Positions 1-9,090 are shown, counted from the first letter of the stretch. The stretch: 64,000 nucleotides of DNA from Lactiplantibacillus plantarum (GCF_014131735.1 NZ_CP039121.1:2170001-2234000); one strand, 5' to 3'. Numbers and translations are program-made. The notes: generated by a model from the sequence alone, not told the origin.

Positions 1-1039
1 TCAATTGATCGATCAACGCCGTATAACTAATGCCCGAAACTTCCCATAGCTTTGGATATAAACTAATGTTAGTAAAACCAGGTAACGTATTGATTTCACC
101 CAAGTATGGTTCACCATCTTCAGACACTAAGAAATCGACGCGTGCCATTCCTTTTAGACCAAGCGCTTTAAACGCGTCTAGCGACATCTGTTGAATCCGT
201 TTCGTCAAATCAGCTGGTAATTCGACTGGTAATTCGAACGTCACACCACTTGCATCCACGAACTTATTATTATAGTCGTAGAACGTGTCCGTCTTCGGCA
301 CATCAATGGCACCAAGCTTAGATGCCTTAGGATTTTCATTGCCTAAGATCGAGCATTCCACTTCACGCGGATTGTCAATCGATTCTTCAACTAAAATCTT
401 GTAGTCATATTTGAACGCATCGGCCAAACCATCCAAGTATTCTTGTTCATTCTCAGCTTTATGAATCCCAATCGACGATCCTTGATTGGCTGGCTTAATG
501 AATAAATGATCACCCACGTGGGCTTGTAAATAAGCGTACGTCATTTGGTCCCGGTTTTCCGGTGTAACCACCACGTACTTGGTGTTTTGAATATGATGAT
601 GCGTTAAAATCTGCTTCGTAATATCCTTATCAAAACTAGCTGCCGACGCTAAGACACCACTACCAACATACGGCTTTTTCAATAACTTGAACAGCCCTTG
701 TAAAGTACCATCTTCCCCTAAGTTACCATGAACCACTGGATAGAAGATATCAATATCTTTGGCCAGTGTCAGGTTCTTGATGGGAGCTAATGGATCACTC
801 ATGTCCAACTTTGGCATTTCTTCGGCGACGACTTGATCTTCTGGTTCACCATCAAATACGCGCCGAGTTGCAGCATCACTCAAGACAATCCCGTTCTTCG
901 TGATTAAAAACAAGTCAATCTCGTACTTATTCTTGTCCATGGCATCATAAATGTTGTGCGCTGAACGCTTCGAAACATCATGTTCTGAAGAGTTACCACC
1001 AAACAACATACCAACATGGATCTTTTTTTGTGTCTCCAT
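1..1039 (-). CDS. ddl: D-alanine--D-alanine ligase, 3' end cut by window edge
   Basis: ATP-grasp enzyme that joins two D-alanines (or D-Ala and D-lactate) for the peptidoglycan stem peptide, in the cytoplasm. Visible: 346 codons beginning METQKKIHVGMLFGGNSSEH, which is the Ddl N-terminal glycine-rich motif. Further in are HGNLGEDGTLQG, KPANQGSSIGIH (ATP-grasp lysine and loop), EVECSILGN, and LGEINTLPGFT near the visible end (metal-binding E and N). The reading frame runs off position 1, so the C-terminus is missing. I chose the ATG at 1039 because an AGGATG Shine-Dalgarno lies about 10 nt upstream; an in-frame ATG at 1051 sits directly on that site. L. plantarum makes D-Ala-D-Lac wall ends, so the product may be the depsipeptide; this is family knowledge, not read from the sequence. 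Confidence 0.95.
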   Translation of the reverse strand, partial: METQKKIHVGMLFGGNSSEHDVSKRSAHNIYDAMDKNKYEIDLFLITKNGIVLSDAATRRVFDGEPEDQVVAEEMPKLDMSDPLAPIKNLTLAKDIDIFYPVVHGNLGEDGTLQGLFKLLKKPYVGSGVLASAASFDKDITKQILTHHHIQNTKYVVVTPENRDQMTYAYLQAHVGDHLFIKPANQGSSIGIHKAENEQEYLDGLADAFKYDYKILVEESIDNPREVECSILGNENPKASKLGAIDVPKTDTFYDYNNKFVDASGVTFELPVELPADLTKRIQQMSLDAFKALGLKGMARVDFLVSEDGEPYLGEINTLPGFTNISLYPKLWEVSGISYTALIDQL

Positions 1040-1086
1040 AATTTTGTTCATCCTATCAAGGTTTATTTCATACTACGGCTTAGTTA

Positions 1087-1115
1087 ATTCTACAATATCT
1101 GAGCACAATTGAAAA
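1087..1115 (-). promoter_or_regulatory. Putative promoter of ddl
   Basis: On the minus strand, a -35 TTTTCA (1115-1110) and a -10 TAGAAT (1092-1087) are separated by exactly 17 nt, about 50 nt upstream of the ddl start. The -10 differs from consensus at one base; the -35 is weaker. Confidence 0.5.
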
Positions 1116-1140
1116 CATTTTTACAATAAAACGTTGTTTT

Positions 1141-2169
1141 TTACGCGTCAAATGGCGCAGTCAAGACAATCTTACCCAACATTTGCCCCGTCTCTACGAT
1201 TGTGTGCGCAGTTCGCAAATTTGCTGCATTAATTCCAGCTAAAGTCCGCTTGGTCGTCGGTACAATCACCCCGGCATCGGCCAGTTGCGCTACCTGTGCC
1301 AGAATACTCCCCTGCGTCGCCATCGATGGCAACTGATAGTTAGCCTTCGTAAACATAAACTCCCAAGCAAAATTCAAACTTTTCGGCTTTAGTAACGCCA
1401 TTGGCAAGGGGTGCTGATTTGTCACTACGGCGACGATTGTGCCAAGTGGCCGGACTAGCGGTGTCACTAATGGCAAGTATTGATCCGTAGAGTGTAATAG
1501 TATCGCATGATCGACAGCCTGCAAACCGGCCGCAGCTAATTGCGATCCCAGATCCTGATGGTAATCTAAGACGATATCAGCACCTAACCGCTTAACCCAT
1601 TCAGTGGTTTCTGGCTTACCAGTCGTCGTAATAACTTGAAGACCCGCCCACTTTGCCAACTGGATGGCCATCGAGCCAACCCCACCAGCACCATTGATGA
1701 TAAGGACGCTCTGACCAAGATTCGCGTCAGCCGCTGCAGTGAATGGTAATTTTTCAAACAATGCTTCCCAAGCTGTCAGTGTCGTTAGCGGCAGACCAGC
1801 TGACTGCGCCGGCGACCACGTTTTCGGGGCACACGCAACTAACCGTTCATCAACCAATTGATACTGAGCATCACTCCCCGGCCGATCGACGGCGCCAGCA
1901 TAATAAACGACATCATCTGTCATAATCGTTGTCACTGCTTCACCGACCGCCAACACTTTAGCAACGGCATCAAAACCTAGTATTCGCGGCGTTGTCACTG
2001 GCGATTGACCTTGCCGCTGCTTCGTATCGATTGGATTGACTGCGGTTGCTAAGACGGCTACTAAGATATCACGGCCACGAGGTTGATTTACATTAATGGT
2101 GACATCTTGTAAACTATTCGGATCGCTCACTGGCAACCCTTGCGTTAATCCAACTGCTTTTGCCTGCAT
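1141..2169 (-). CDS. Zinc-type alcohol dehydrogenase-like (MDR) NAD(P)H oxidoreductase
   Basis: A 342-residue member of the medium-chain dehydrogenase/reductase superfamily, quinone-reductase-like branch, presumably a soluble NADPH-dependent reductase of quinones, enones or aldehydes. The N-terminal GroES-like domain includes AVNPIDTKQRQG and LGFDAVAKVLAVGEAV; the Rossmann half has the nucleotide motif INGAGGVGSMAIQLAKW near residue 160. The cysteine pattern of the zinc-binding classical alcohol dehydrogenases is absent, which favours the zinc-free quinone reductase type. A good ribosome site (GGAAGG) precedes the ATG. It lies 21 nt downstream of the DUF2785 gene and the two are probably cotranscribed. 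The substrate cannot be deduced. Confidence 0.85.
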   Translation of the reverse strand: MQAKAVGLTQGLPVSDPNSLQDVTINVNQPRGRDILVAVLATAVNPIDTKQRQGQSPVTTPRILGFDAVAKVLAVGEAVTTIMTDDVVYYAGAVDRPGSDAQYQLVDERLVACAPKTWSPAQSAGLPLTTLTAWEALFEKLPFTAAADANLGQSVLIINGAGGVGSMAIQLAKWAGLQVITTTGKPETTEWVKRLGADIVLDYHQDLGSQLAAAGLQAVDHAILLHSTDQYLPLVTPLVRPLGTIVAVVTNQHPLPMALLKPKSLNFAWEFMFTKANYQLPSMATQGSILAQVAQLADAGVIVPTTKRTLAGINAANLRTAHTIVETGQMLGKIVLTAPFDA

Positions 2170-2190
2170 TCAAAAGACTTCCTTCCAAAA

Positions 2191-3165
2191 CTAACCTAAA
2201 AATTCTAATTCATCATCCAAATAATCTACGACGGCCGTTGGCAGATCATCGTGTAATGCAAGTGCTTCCAATAATCGATTACGATTGAAAATCTGCGTCC
2301 ATTCAGCTTCACTAGCCGGACGAGTATGCATCATCAACTGCTGATGCCAGTCCTTCATCGCAGTTAACAAATAATCACAATAAAGCTCATGTTTGTTTGT
2401 AATCAAGGTCAAATAAGTCGATAGTCGTTCTGGCTCGCCAAAAATCAACGGCGTTGTTAACTTTTGATAACGAGCAATCAATGCGGCCAACAGTAATAAT
2501 TTATCCGCACGTGCGAGTTGAGACTCATCTGCCAGTTCATCTAAGATATTGCCAATATGCGTGTACGCATGCGCCCAACCGGTGGTGCCCACAAACCCCC
2601 GAGTATCCTTTTCGAGTAAAATGTAGACTGTCATTTGCTCAACAACTAGATCCAGCCGCGCGGGTGTCATAAACTTGAGACCCGCATGGTCCGCATACAA
2701 GAGCACTGACAGTAATAGTATCGCAAATGACCGCTGATAAATGGCATCATTTTGCGGCTCATCGATGTGTGCAAATAACATCTGATCTTGAATCAACTGA
2801 TCAAAAATATCGCCCAACTGTTCCGGTGTGAGTACCTGCTGCTGTAATGCCTCGTTTAACAAATAGTAGACGCCTTGATCACGAACCAGCGGATTCAGCG
2901 AACCAACGTGTGCCATCAATAATTTGATTTGATCGTCGCTCATCGCGGTCAACGTGCCTTTCTTCAACTGCTCATGAAGTGTTGCAATCAGTGGAAGCAC
3001 CTCTTCGTCGCTCGGAATCGTTACCGTGGTCGTCACGGTACTCGGTAACTGCTTAATCAGCGTTGCCATTCGACTGGGCAGTGACTGATAGATTTGTCCC
3101 GATCGAAGTTGTTGTCTTAACTTTAACACTGCATCCTTAACCTGCATCAATTTCTCTGCTTGCAT
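2191..3165 (-). CDS. DUF2785 family protein
   Basis: A soluble, mostly helical protein of 324 residues with no signal peptide or membrane span. Its central part (TGWAHAYTHIGNILDELA, around residue 195) matches the signature of DUF2785, a helical-repeat family of Firmicutes with no established function. The preceding arginine/glycine segment (DTRGFVGT) and following LLLLAALIARY helix also fit. It is upstream of and probably cotranscribed with the MDR oxidoreductase. A function cannot be assigned. Confidence 0.75.
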   Translation of the reverse strand: MQAEKLMQVKDAVLKLRQQLRSGQIYQSLPSRMATLIKQLPSTVTTTVTIPSDEEVLPLIATLHEQLKKGTLTAMSDDQIKLLMAHVGSLNPLVRDQGVYYLLNEALQQQVLTPEQLGDIFDQLIQDQMLFAHIDEPQNDAIYQRSFAILLLSVLLYADHAGLKFMTPARLDLVVEQMTVYILLEKDTRGFVGTTGWAHAYTHIGNILDELADESQLARADKLLLLAALIARYQKLTTPLIFGEPERLSTYLTLITNKHELYCDYLLTAMKDWHQQLMMHTRPASEAEWTQIFNRNRLLEALALHDDLPTAVVDYLDDELEFLG

Positions 3166-3243
3166 AATGACCTCGTAATCTCGAATTTACCTTCTATTTT
3201 AGCATGTCAGCGCCTGTCTGCCCAAAAGAACCATTCAATCATA

Positions 3244-3327
3244 AAACGTGACCTAATTATAGACGTCACGAAGCCAACCTGAGCCAATACCCAAGTCCAC
3301 ACCGCACACCCTGATTAGGCCACGTTT
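3244..3327. terminator. Long-range inverted repeat, possible terminator
   Basis: AAACGTGACCTAAT at 3244-3257 pairs with ATTAGGCCACGTTT at 3314-3327 (one mismatch), enclosing about 55 nt. It lies downstream of hicD on the minus strand and upstream of the DUF2785 start. On minus it is followed by TTTTA, so it could stop hicD transcription, but the loop is unusually long for an intrinsic terminator. Confidence 0.45.
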
Positions 3328-3363
3328 AATGACAAGATGTTTCAATCCATGCTTAGAAAAAGC

Positions 3364-4281
3364 TTATGCTTGCGGTAAAACGTCCACTTGCGACTTGATA
3401 AACTTCGCTGACGCTGCTAACGACGCTCGTTCATCAGTGGTCAGATCTAGTTGAATTAATGATTCAATCCCGTTTTTACCAATCACAGCAGGCATGCCAA
3501 CGTATGTCCCATATTGCGGATCAAAAGCTGAAACTGGGCAAGCCAGTTGTGCATCCGCGCTGACAGCTTCTGCCAATCGGACACCACAAGTAGCAATCGC
3601 AAAGTTTGTATAATGCTTACCCGCCATGACTGCAAATGCCCCTTGCCTTGCATCTTCTTCAAGTTGATCAAGGTTCAGACCTGGGAAATTTTTGATAGGC
3701 TGCCCATTGACGCTAACCGTTGACCAAGCTACAAATTGTGAGTTGCCGTGTTCGCCATATACGTACCCCGCAACATTTTTACCATTCGTACCAGCTGCTT
3801 GTCCGACATACTTTTGCATCCGCGCCGTATCTAAGAAGGTCCCCGTACCAAAAACCCGTTGCCGTGGAAAACCTGTCATTCGTTGTAAATAATCCGTCAT
3901 GACGTCACACGGATTCATAATATCGATCAAAATACCCTTGAAGCCAGATGCCACAATCTTGGGCGCAATCTCCCGTACAATCGCTTGGTTTAAATCATAC
4001 TCACCAAAGCGACCCTTGGAACTATTCATATCAATGGCACCAATATTGCCAGAAGCCACGATCAACACTTCGGCATCGGCCAAAGCTGAATAATCGTTTA
4101 AAATAATCTTAGTGGTTGAGCTTAGACGAGGTGACGCGTCGTCTAAATCGAGTTTTTGCGCCTTGGCCAAGGCCTCATTCTTATCGATTAAAACTAATTC
4201 ATCAACGGTTCCTTGTTGAACCAACGTATAAGCCACTGTCGCACCGACTTGGCCTAACCCGATCACACCATATTTACGCAT
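3364..4281 (-). CDS. hicD: L-2-hydroxyisocaproate dehydrogenase (L-LDH family)
   Basis: NAD-dependent enzyme that interconverts branched 2-keto acids such as 2-ketoisocaproate and L-2-hydroxy acids, an outlet for amino-acid catabolism. The protein begins MRKYGVIGLGQVGATVAYTL (dinucleotide fold) and carries IDIMNPCDVMT, FGTGTFLDTARMQKYVG and the active-site histidine motif GEHGNSQFVAWSTV near residue 180. These segments resemble L-hicDH of Weissella confusa more than true L-lactate dehydrogenase. Chosen start: ATG at 4281 with a GGGG site, giving 305 residues, close to the ~310 of the family. The frame is open to a TTG at 4332, which I consider unlikely. Which 2-keto acid is preferred cannot be read from sequence. 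Confidence 0.85.
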   Translation of the reverse strand: MRKYGVIGLGQVGATVAYTLVQQGTVDELVLIDKNEALAKAQKLDLDDASPRLSSTTKIILNDYSALADAEVLIVASGNIGAIDMNSSKGRFGEYDLNQAIVREIAPKIVASGFKGILIDIMNPCDVMTDYLQRMTGFPRQRVFGTGTFLDTARMQKYVGQAAGTNGKNVAGYVYGEHGNSQFVAWSTVSVNGQPIKNFPGLNLDQLEEDARQGAFAVMAGKHYTNFAIATCGVRLAEAVSADAQLACPVSAFDPQYGTYVGMPAVIGKNGIESLIQLDLTTDERASLAASAKFIKSQVDVLPQA

Positions 4282-4453
4282 GCTGCAAACCCCAATCTGT
4301 AGTTTATTTAACTTGGTTAGCGTACCTTGCAACCGCTATAAAGTCAAGCAGGACGCTGTCTCATAAGAATTTAATCAATAGTACTACTTAGATAATATCA
4401 AACGTGCATTTTCATTAACCCGCTTCGGAAAGTTACCGTAGTCAAACTCCGTG

Positions 4454-4490
4454 AAAAAAGCTAGCCTCAGGGAATCCCTGAAGCTAGCTC
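4454..4490 (-). terminator. Rho-independent terminator after metQ
   Basis: On minus: AGCTAGC-TCAGGG stem, ATT loop, CCCTGA-GCTAGC return, then six T. It ends the metNIQ transcript and separates it from hicD. Confidence 0.9.
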
Positions 4491-4523
4491 AATCAATCAA
4501 TATTCTGATTTAAGATGGTCCGT

Positions 4524-5348
4524 TTAGTCGGCCGAAACTGGCAGGATGGCACCCTTGTACTTCTTTTCAATCCATTTCTGGGTGCTCTTAGAACGTAAAA
4601 CTTTCATTAGTTTCTTAATAGCTGGCTTGTTCTTATCACCCTTACGAACAGCCACAATGTTGGCATATGGTGAATCTGATTTTTCAAGTGCAATCGCATC
4701 CTTCTTAGGATTCAACCCAGCTTGAACCGCGTAGTTCGCGTTAATAACGACCGCGTCACCCTCGTTATTTTTGTAGAATGTTGGCATTAACTTAGCTTCG
4801 TATGAATGTTTAAACTTCAAATGACGTTTGTTGGTCTTAATGTCATTAAAAGTTGCTGAAGTTAAATCTGTCCCTTTTTTCAAAGTAATTAAACCCGCAT
4901 CCTTAAATAACGTCAGGACCCGACCATAGTCAGCCACGTTGCTGCTGACCAGAACGGTTGCGCCGTCTTTCAAGTCTTTTAGACTCTTAACTTTCTTGGA
5001 ATAAACACCGATTGGTTCCAAGTGAACCTTCCCCGCTGATACGAGGCTCCCATTATTTTCCTTATTCCAGTTATCCAAGAATGGGATGTGTTGGAAGTAG
5101 TTGGCATCTAATTCTTTCGAAGCCAATGCCTTATTAGGTAAGACGTAATCTTGAAAGACTTTGATCTTCAAGTTAACGCCTTCCTTTTTCAATTCTGGCT
5201 GCACGTGCTTCAAGATTTGTGCGTGTGGCACTGAAGAAGCCCCTACAGTAATGGTTGTTGTCTTTGTTGACGATGACTTCCCACAACCGACTAACAAAAT
5301 TGCCGTTGCCGCAACTGCTAATAATCCTAGAATTCCCTTTTTTTTCAT
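4524..5348 (-). CDS. metQ: Methionine ABC transporter substrate-binding lipoprotein
   Basis: Binds methionine (NlpA/MetQ family) outside the membrane and delivers it to MetI-MetN. Chosen start MKKKGILGLLAVAATAILLV follows an AGGAGG site, and the lipobox LLVGC places the lipidated cysteine at about residue 22. Typical family segments are ITVGASSVPHAQIL, DYVLPNKALASKELDANYFQH and the C-terminal ALEKSDSPYANIVAVRKGD. Length is 274 residues, usual for the family. The frame could start further upstream at 5408, but that would overlap metI and bury the signal peptide. It follows metI by 25 nt and is the last gene of the operon. Confidence 0.93.
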   Translation of the reverse strand: MKKKGILGLLAVAATAILLVGCGKSSSTKTTTITVGASSVPHAQILKHVQPELKKEGVNLKIKVFQDYVLPNKALASKELDANYFQHIPFLDNWNKENNGSLVSAGKVHLEPIGVYSKKVKSLKDLKDGATVLVSSNVADYGRVLTLFKDAGLITLKKGTDLTSATFNDIKTNKRHLKFKHSYEAKLMPTFYKNNEGDAVVINANYAVQAGLNPKKDAIALEKSDSPYANIVAVRKGDKNKPAIKKLMKVLRSKSTQKWIEKKYKGAILPVSAD

Positions 5349-5373
5349 AATTCCGTTTCCTCCTATACGAACT

Positions 5374-6066
5374 TTAATTAACCCGTTTATCAATATGCCG
5401 AACTGCAATATCCCCGATAAATTGGAAGATAAACACGATAATCACAATGATTACCGTCGCCACTAATGTGATGGCGTTGTTATTGGACTGAAACCCGTCT
5501 TGGTAGGCCAAATTACCCAGACCACCAGCACCAATGGCTCCTGCCATCGCGGTGTAGCCAATTAATGAAATCGTCGTGACCGTGATTCCAGAAACTAATG
5601 CCGGCATGCTTTCTGGCAATAGGACTTTTCGAATAATCTGCCACCGGGTCGCCCCCATTGATTCAGCGGCCTCAATCACTCCATGATCCAATTCATGGAA
5701 GGCCAATTCAACCATCCGCGCATAGAATGGCGCAGCAGAAATAATCAGTGATGGTAAGGCCGCGCGCGGTCCGATAATCGTTCCAACTAACTTAGACGTT
5801 ACCGGCAATAATAGCACGATCAAAATAATGAAAGGAATCGACCGGAAAACGTTGACGAACAGCGCAACAATCCAATTCAAGGCCTTAGCCAGCGGATTCT
5901 GACTCCCCGCCGTCTCATAAAGTAACAGACCTAAGGCGATTCCGAGAATGGCAACTACGACCATCGACACAATCGTCAACCAAATTGTTTCCCACGTGGC
6001 CGACATCATGCTACCCCAATCGACATTTGCAAATTTAAAATATGAATCTAATCCTTGATCATTCAC
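5374..6066 (-). CDS. metI: Methionine ABC transporter permease
   Basis: Membrane subunit of the methionine importer. The 230 residues show about five hydrophobic segments (ETIWLTIVSMVVVAILGIAL, IVALFVNVFRSIPFIILIVL and others) and the MetI coupling-helix region EAAESMGATRWQIIRKVLLP that docks with the ATPase. It overlaps the end of metN by 8 nt, which indicates translational coupling. Confidence 0.93.
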   Translation of the reverse strand: MNDQGLDSYFKFANVDWGSMMSATWETIWLTIVSMVVVAILGIALGLLLYETAGSQNPLAKALNWIVALFVNVFRSIPFIILIVLLLPVTSKLVGTIIGPRAALPSLIISAAPFYARMVELAFHELDHGVIEAAESMGATRWQIIRKVLLPESMPALVSGITVTTISLIGYTAMAGAIGAGGLGNLAYQDGFQSNNNAITLVATVIIVIIVFIFQFIGDIAVRHIDKRVN

Positions 6067-7090
6067 GGTTCAAGACCTCCGTTTCCACCCGCATCGTTTG
6101 TAGGTACGCTAGAGCGCCCTTAATCTGTTCCTGATCACCCGTTAGTTGTAAGTACAGCGAACCAATCGCCCCTTCTTGGGTTTGGTGAATCCCACCCTCA
6201 ATAATATTTAAATCTAACGGATACTTCTTCAACATCTCTGAAACAATCGGTAGCTGGGCTTGATCGCCATGGAACGTCAGTTGTACGATGGTTCCCTTTG
6301 GATATTTCGCCAGCAGCTGGTCCACGACCACCGTTGTGTCATTCAGCGACGGCGTGACCTCTTCATTAACAAACCGCTTAGTCACAGCCTGCTGTGGTCG
6401 CTTGAAGACTTCAAGTACTGGTCCTTGTTCGACGATTTTACCAGCTTCCATCACCGCGACATGATCAGCAATCTTGCGAATCACGTGCATCTCATGCGTA
6501 ATCAATACGATCGTCAAATGGAGCTTCTGGTTGATCGATAACAACAGATCCAACACTTCATCAGTTGTCTGCGGGTCTAGGGCACTAGTGGCTTCATCAG
6601 AAAGTAAAATCTGAGGATCATTCGCAAGTGCCCGGGCAATCCCGACCCGTTGCTTCTGACCACCTGATAATTCTGACGGATAAGCCGTTTCCCGACCGGC
6701 CAACCCAACCAAGTCTGCCAAGTGTTCGGCTTTCTTACGGGCATCCACCTTGGACAGACCAGCAATTTCAAGTGGAAACATAATGTTCTCCAAAACGGTC
6801 CGCGACCATAATAGATTAAAATGTTGAAAAATCATGCCGATCTTTTGACGTTGGGCGCGTAACTTGGCCCCGCTCAACGTTGTAATATTGACATCATCAA
6901 TCACAACTGACCCACTAGTGGGTGTCTCTAAGCCATTCAGCATCCGTACCAGAGTACTTTTACCAGCACCCGAATAGCCAACAATGCCATAAATGTGACC
7001 ATCTTCGATTTTTAAATTAACATCTTGAACGGCGTGAACCGCCCCTTGCTTAGCATCAAAGGTTTTCGTCACATCTTTAAATTCAATCAA
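6059..7090 (-). CDS. metN: Methionine ABC transporter ATP-binding protein
   Basis: ATPase of the MetNIQ importer. Walker A is GYSGAGKST (about residue 38), the ABC signature ELSGGQKQR, Walker B ILLSDEATSALDP and the H-loop LITHEMHV. The C-terminal ~80 residues (TIVQLTFHGDQAQLPIVSEM onward) form a NIL domain, the allosteric methionine-sensing module that shuts the transporter when cytoplasmic methionine is high. It is first in the operon, directly behind the T-box leader, with a GGAGG ribosome site just upstream. Confidence 0.95.
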   Translation of the reverse strand: MIEFKDVTKTFDAKQGAVHAVQDVNLKIEDGHIYGIVGYSGAGKSTLVRMLNGLETPTSGSVVIDDVNITTLSGAKLRAQRQKIGMIFQHFNLLWSRTVLENIMFPLEIAGLSKVDARKKAEHLADLVGLAGRETAYPSELSGGQKQRVGIARALANDPQILLSDEATSALDPQTTDEVLDLLLSINQKLHLTIVLITHEMHVIRKIADHVAVMEAGKIVEQGPVLEVFKRPQQAVTKRFVNEEVTPSLNDTTVVVDQLLAKYPKGTIVQLTFHGDQAQLPIVSEMLKKYPLDLNIIEGGIHQTQEGAIGSLYLQLTGDQEQIKGALAYLQTMRVETEVLNRE

Positions 7091-7104
7091 GTCAATTCCT
7101 CCTT

Positions 7105-7400
7105 ACGCATCAAAAAAAGCTCCTCATCCCAGACAATTATGACAATAATCATCAATAGGACGAGAAGCTTAGCCTCGTGGTACCACCCATCTTCACAACT
7201 AGCTCACGCCAGTTGTCTCAAGAGTTACTTTGAACTCCGCATGATAATGGGTGCGACCCAAGCTTAGCTTGCGACTGCTCACTAAACTTCATTACTTCAA
7301 GACCATCTTCAGCTTCACGATTAATCCCCTTTCACCAATCAGGGACTCTCTAAGTAATCATAACCGCGTACTCATCTTTTCAAAATGATAACTTTTTTAA
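7105..7400 (-). promoter_or_regulatory. T-box riboswitch leader, probably methionine-tRNA specific
   Basis: Reading minus, the leader contains the conserved T-box sequence GGGTGGTACCACGAGG (7188-7173), whose bulge pairs with the CCA end of uncharged tRNA. A competing terminator follows: AAGCTTCTCGTCC pairs with GGATGAGGAGCTT and is followed by seven T (7168-7112). In the specifier loop of stem I the sequence GAAGATGGTC places an ATG at 7306-7304 as the likely specifier codon. Together with the downstream metNIQ operon this points to sensing of uncharged tRNA-Met. The stem I folding was done by eye. Confidence 0.9.
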
Positions 7401-7418
7401 TCAATTGTTAATGTAACG

Positions 7419-7447
7419 AGTATACCGAGCCTGTTTCTAATTGTCAA
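7419..7447 (-). promoter_or_regulatory. Promoter of the T-box/metNIQ operon
   Basis: Perfect -35 TTGACA (7447-7442), 17-nt spacer, -10 TATACT (7424-7419). It starts within 11 nt of the gcvH stop codon, so the two units are tightly packed. Confidence 0.85.
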
Positions 7448-7457
7448 GGCCTGGCAA

Positions 7458-7754
7458 TTAGTCCACGTCGATTAACCAAGCAACGCCGTCTTCAACGCTA
7501 TTTAACGCATCGAAGTTCTCACTCAACGCCGGGTTGACCGCAACCACGGTCCCATTGATTGGACAGTTGAATTCAGAAACGGCTTTGGTCGCTTCAACGC
7601 TCAGAAAAGCGCTGTTCTGACTGACCTTGTCACCGATAGCTGGTAACTCAGCATATTTCACTTCACCAAGAGCCTCATGGGCGGCCTTAGTTAAACCTAA
7701 CCGCGTATGTCCATCAACGTCTTTTGTCCAAAAATAAGCTGCATCTTCACTCAT
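7458..7754 (-). CDS. Orphan GcvH-like lipoyl-carrier protein
   Basis: A small protein of the glycine cleavage H-protein family (98 residues from MSEDAAYF; an in-frame ATG at 7766 adds four). The lipoyl-attachment lysine is in VEATKAVSEF, about residue 62, followed by NCPINGTVV as in H proteins. It is shorter than the ~125-130 residues usual for H protein. No P- or T-protein genes of glycine cleavage are in the window. In Firmicutes such H-like proteins can act as lipoyl relays to 2-oxoacid dehydrogenases, which is a reasonable but unproven role here. It follows rodA by 30 nt. Confidence 0.8.
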   Translation of the reverse strand: MSEDAAYFWTKDVDGHTRLGLTKAAHEALGEVKYAELPAIGDKVSQNSAFLSVEATKAVSEFNCPINGTVVAVNPALSENFDALNSVEDGVAWLIDVD

Positions 7755-7784
7755 ACTAAACACCATACCTTTACAATAATTTTA

Positions 7785-8990
7785 CTATTCAAACCGGTCG
7801 TTACGACTGAACATGTAGGACTTGTAATGATATCGCATCGACATCATTAAACCTATCCCAGCCATATTGGCAATCAACGCCGAACCCCCTTGACTAATAA
7901 ACGGCAAGGGAATCCCAGTCATTGGTAACAGTCCGATACTCATCCCAATATTTTCGAACACGTGGAAGAGAATCATCATAATGACCCCGGTTGAAATGTA
8001 AGCGTAGAATTCGTTCTTCGTATCAAACGTCACTCGGATCATCTGGTAAATCAATAAGAAATACAATAAAATGACCACGGCACAACCGATAAAGCCAAAG
8101 TTTTCACCAATTACCGAGAAAATCATATCAGATTCACGCACAGGAACAGTCACGTGGGAAACGTTAAATCCCCGCCCAGTAATCTGACCTGAACCAATCG
8201 CTTTCATACTCTGCCAAACTTGATAAGCATTGTTAGACGTGTCCGTCGACGGATTCAACCACGTATCGATCCGCGCAAATTGGTATTGCTTAAAACCGAT
8301 AGCTTCCAAAATATGGCGACCACTCTGCGAGATCACGAGATATAACGCAGTCCCCGCAATCGCCGCCACAATGGCAAACGTCGGTGCCAATAATCGCCAC
8401 GAAATCCCAGAAACTAAGATAACGCCCCCAAGAATCGCGAAGAACACCAGCATCGTCCCAAAGTCATTCTGTAACTTCAAAAGGATAGCAACTGGCACCA
8501 TGTACGCAATTAACTTCCCAATGAGTTGCCAATCGCTCGCCATCGTATGTGTTGGGTGCTCCGTGTTATGCATTGTCACGACTCGTCCAAGCATCAAGAT
8601 GAAGGCGGGCTTCATGACTTCAGACGGTTGCAACGTCAAGGAACCAACTGCGAACCAACTTTTAGCCCCAGTGCTCGCAAACAGTGATCTACTGTACAAG
8701 ACCAAAACGGCCGCAAGCAGGAAGATCCCAAACCAATAGGCAATCGGTGCCACTCGCCATAACTGTTCCGAATCAAATTGCATCACAATTACGGCAATCG
8801 CGGTCCCAATCACGAACCACATGACTTGAGAAATCACCTGCTTCGTGACGTTTACTGAACTAGAGTCGTGCACTGCGGCGACATAAATCGACGCCAGCCC
8901 GATCAATCCTAGCATCATCACTGAAAATATGATACCCCAGTCAATTCTTGAATCCTCGTCTTGACTGCGGAGTCTAGATTCTTCTGCCAC
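7785..8990 (-). CDS. rodA: Rod-shape SEDS glycosyltransferase RodA/FtsW family
   Basis: Polytopic membrane peptidoglycan polymerase of the SEDS family that uses lipid II during side-wall growth with a class B PBP partner. About ten hydrophobic segments are present. Family landmarks are SWFAVGSLTLQPSEVMKPAF, RESDMIFSVIGENFGFIGC and the C-terminal GLLPMTGIPLPFISQGGSA. I place the start at the GTG at 8990 (VAEESRLRSQ), eight nt after TAGGAG, for 401 residues; the frame stays open to an ATG at 9029. It is in a shape-gene neighbourhood with mbl, which favours RodA over FtsW. Confidence 0.88.
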   Translation of the reverse strand: MAEESRLRSQDEDSRIDWGIIFSVMMLGLIGLASIYVAAVHDSSSVNVTKQVISQVMWFVIGTAIAVIVMQFDSEQLWRVAPIAYWFGIFLLAAVLVLYSRSLFASTGAKSWFAVGSLTLQPSEVMKPAFILMLGRVVTMHNTEHPTHTMASDWQLIGKLIAYMVPVAILLKLQNDFGTMLVFFAILGGVILVSGISWRLLAPTFAIVAAIAGTALYLVISQSGRHILEAIGFKQYQFARIDTWLNPSTDTSNNAYQVWQSMKAIGSGQITGRGFNVSHVTVPVRESDMIFSVIGENFGFIGCAVVILLYFLLIYQMIRVTFDTKNEFYAYISTGVIMMILFHVFENIGMSIGLLPMTGIPLPFISQGGSALIANMAGIGLMMSMRYHYKSYMFSRNDRFE

Positions 8991-9090
8991 AAATAACGCT
9001 CCTAACCTGTTGGGATTAGCCCACCGCACGCGTCAGACTAACCCTATTCACAATATCATTTTGTACTTTAAGATAGTTTTTATTATACAA

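Noticed and set aside
4282..4332. Longer start of hicD at a TTG
   Set aside because: The Rossmann motif begins at the ATG 4281 and the extra residues have no family counterpart.
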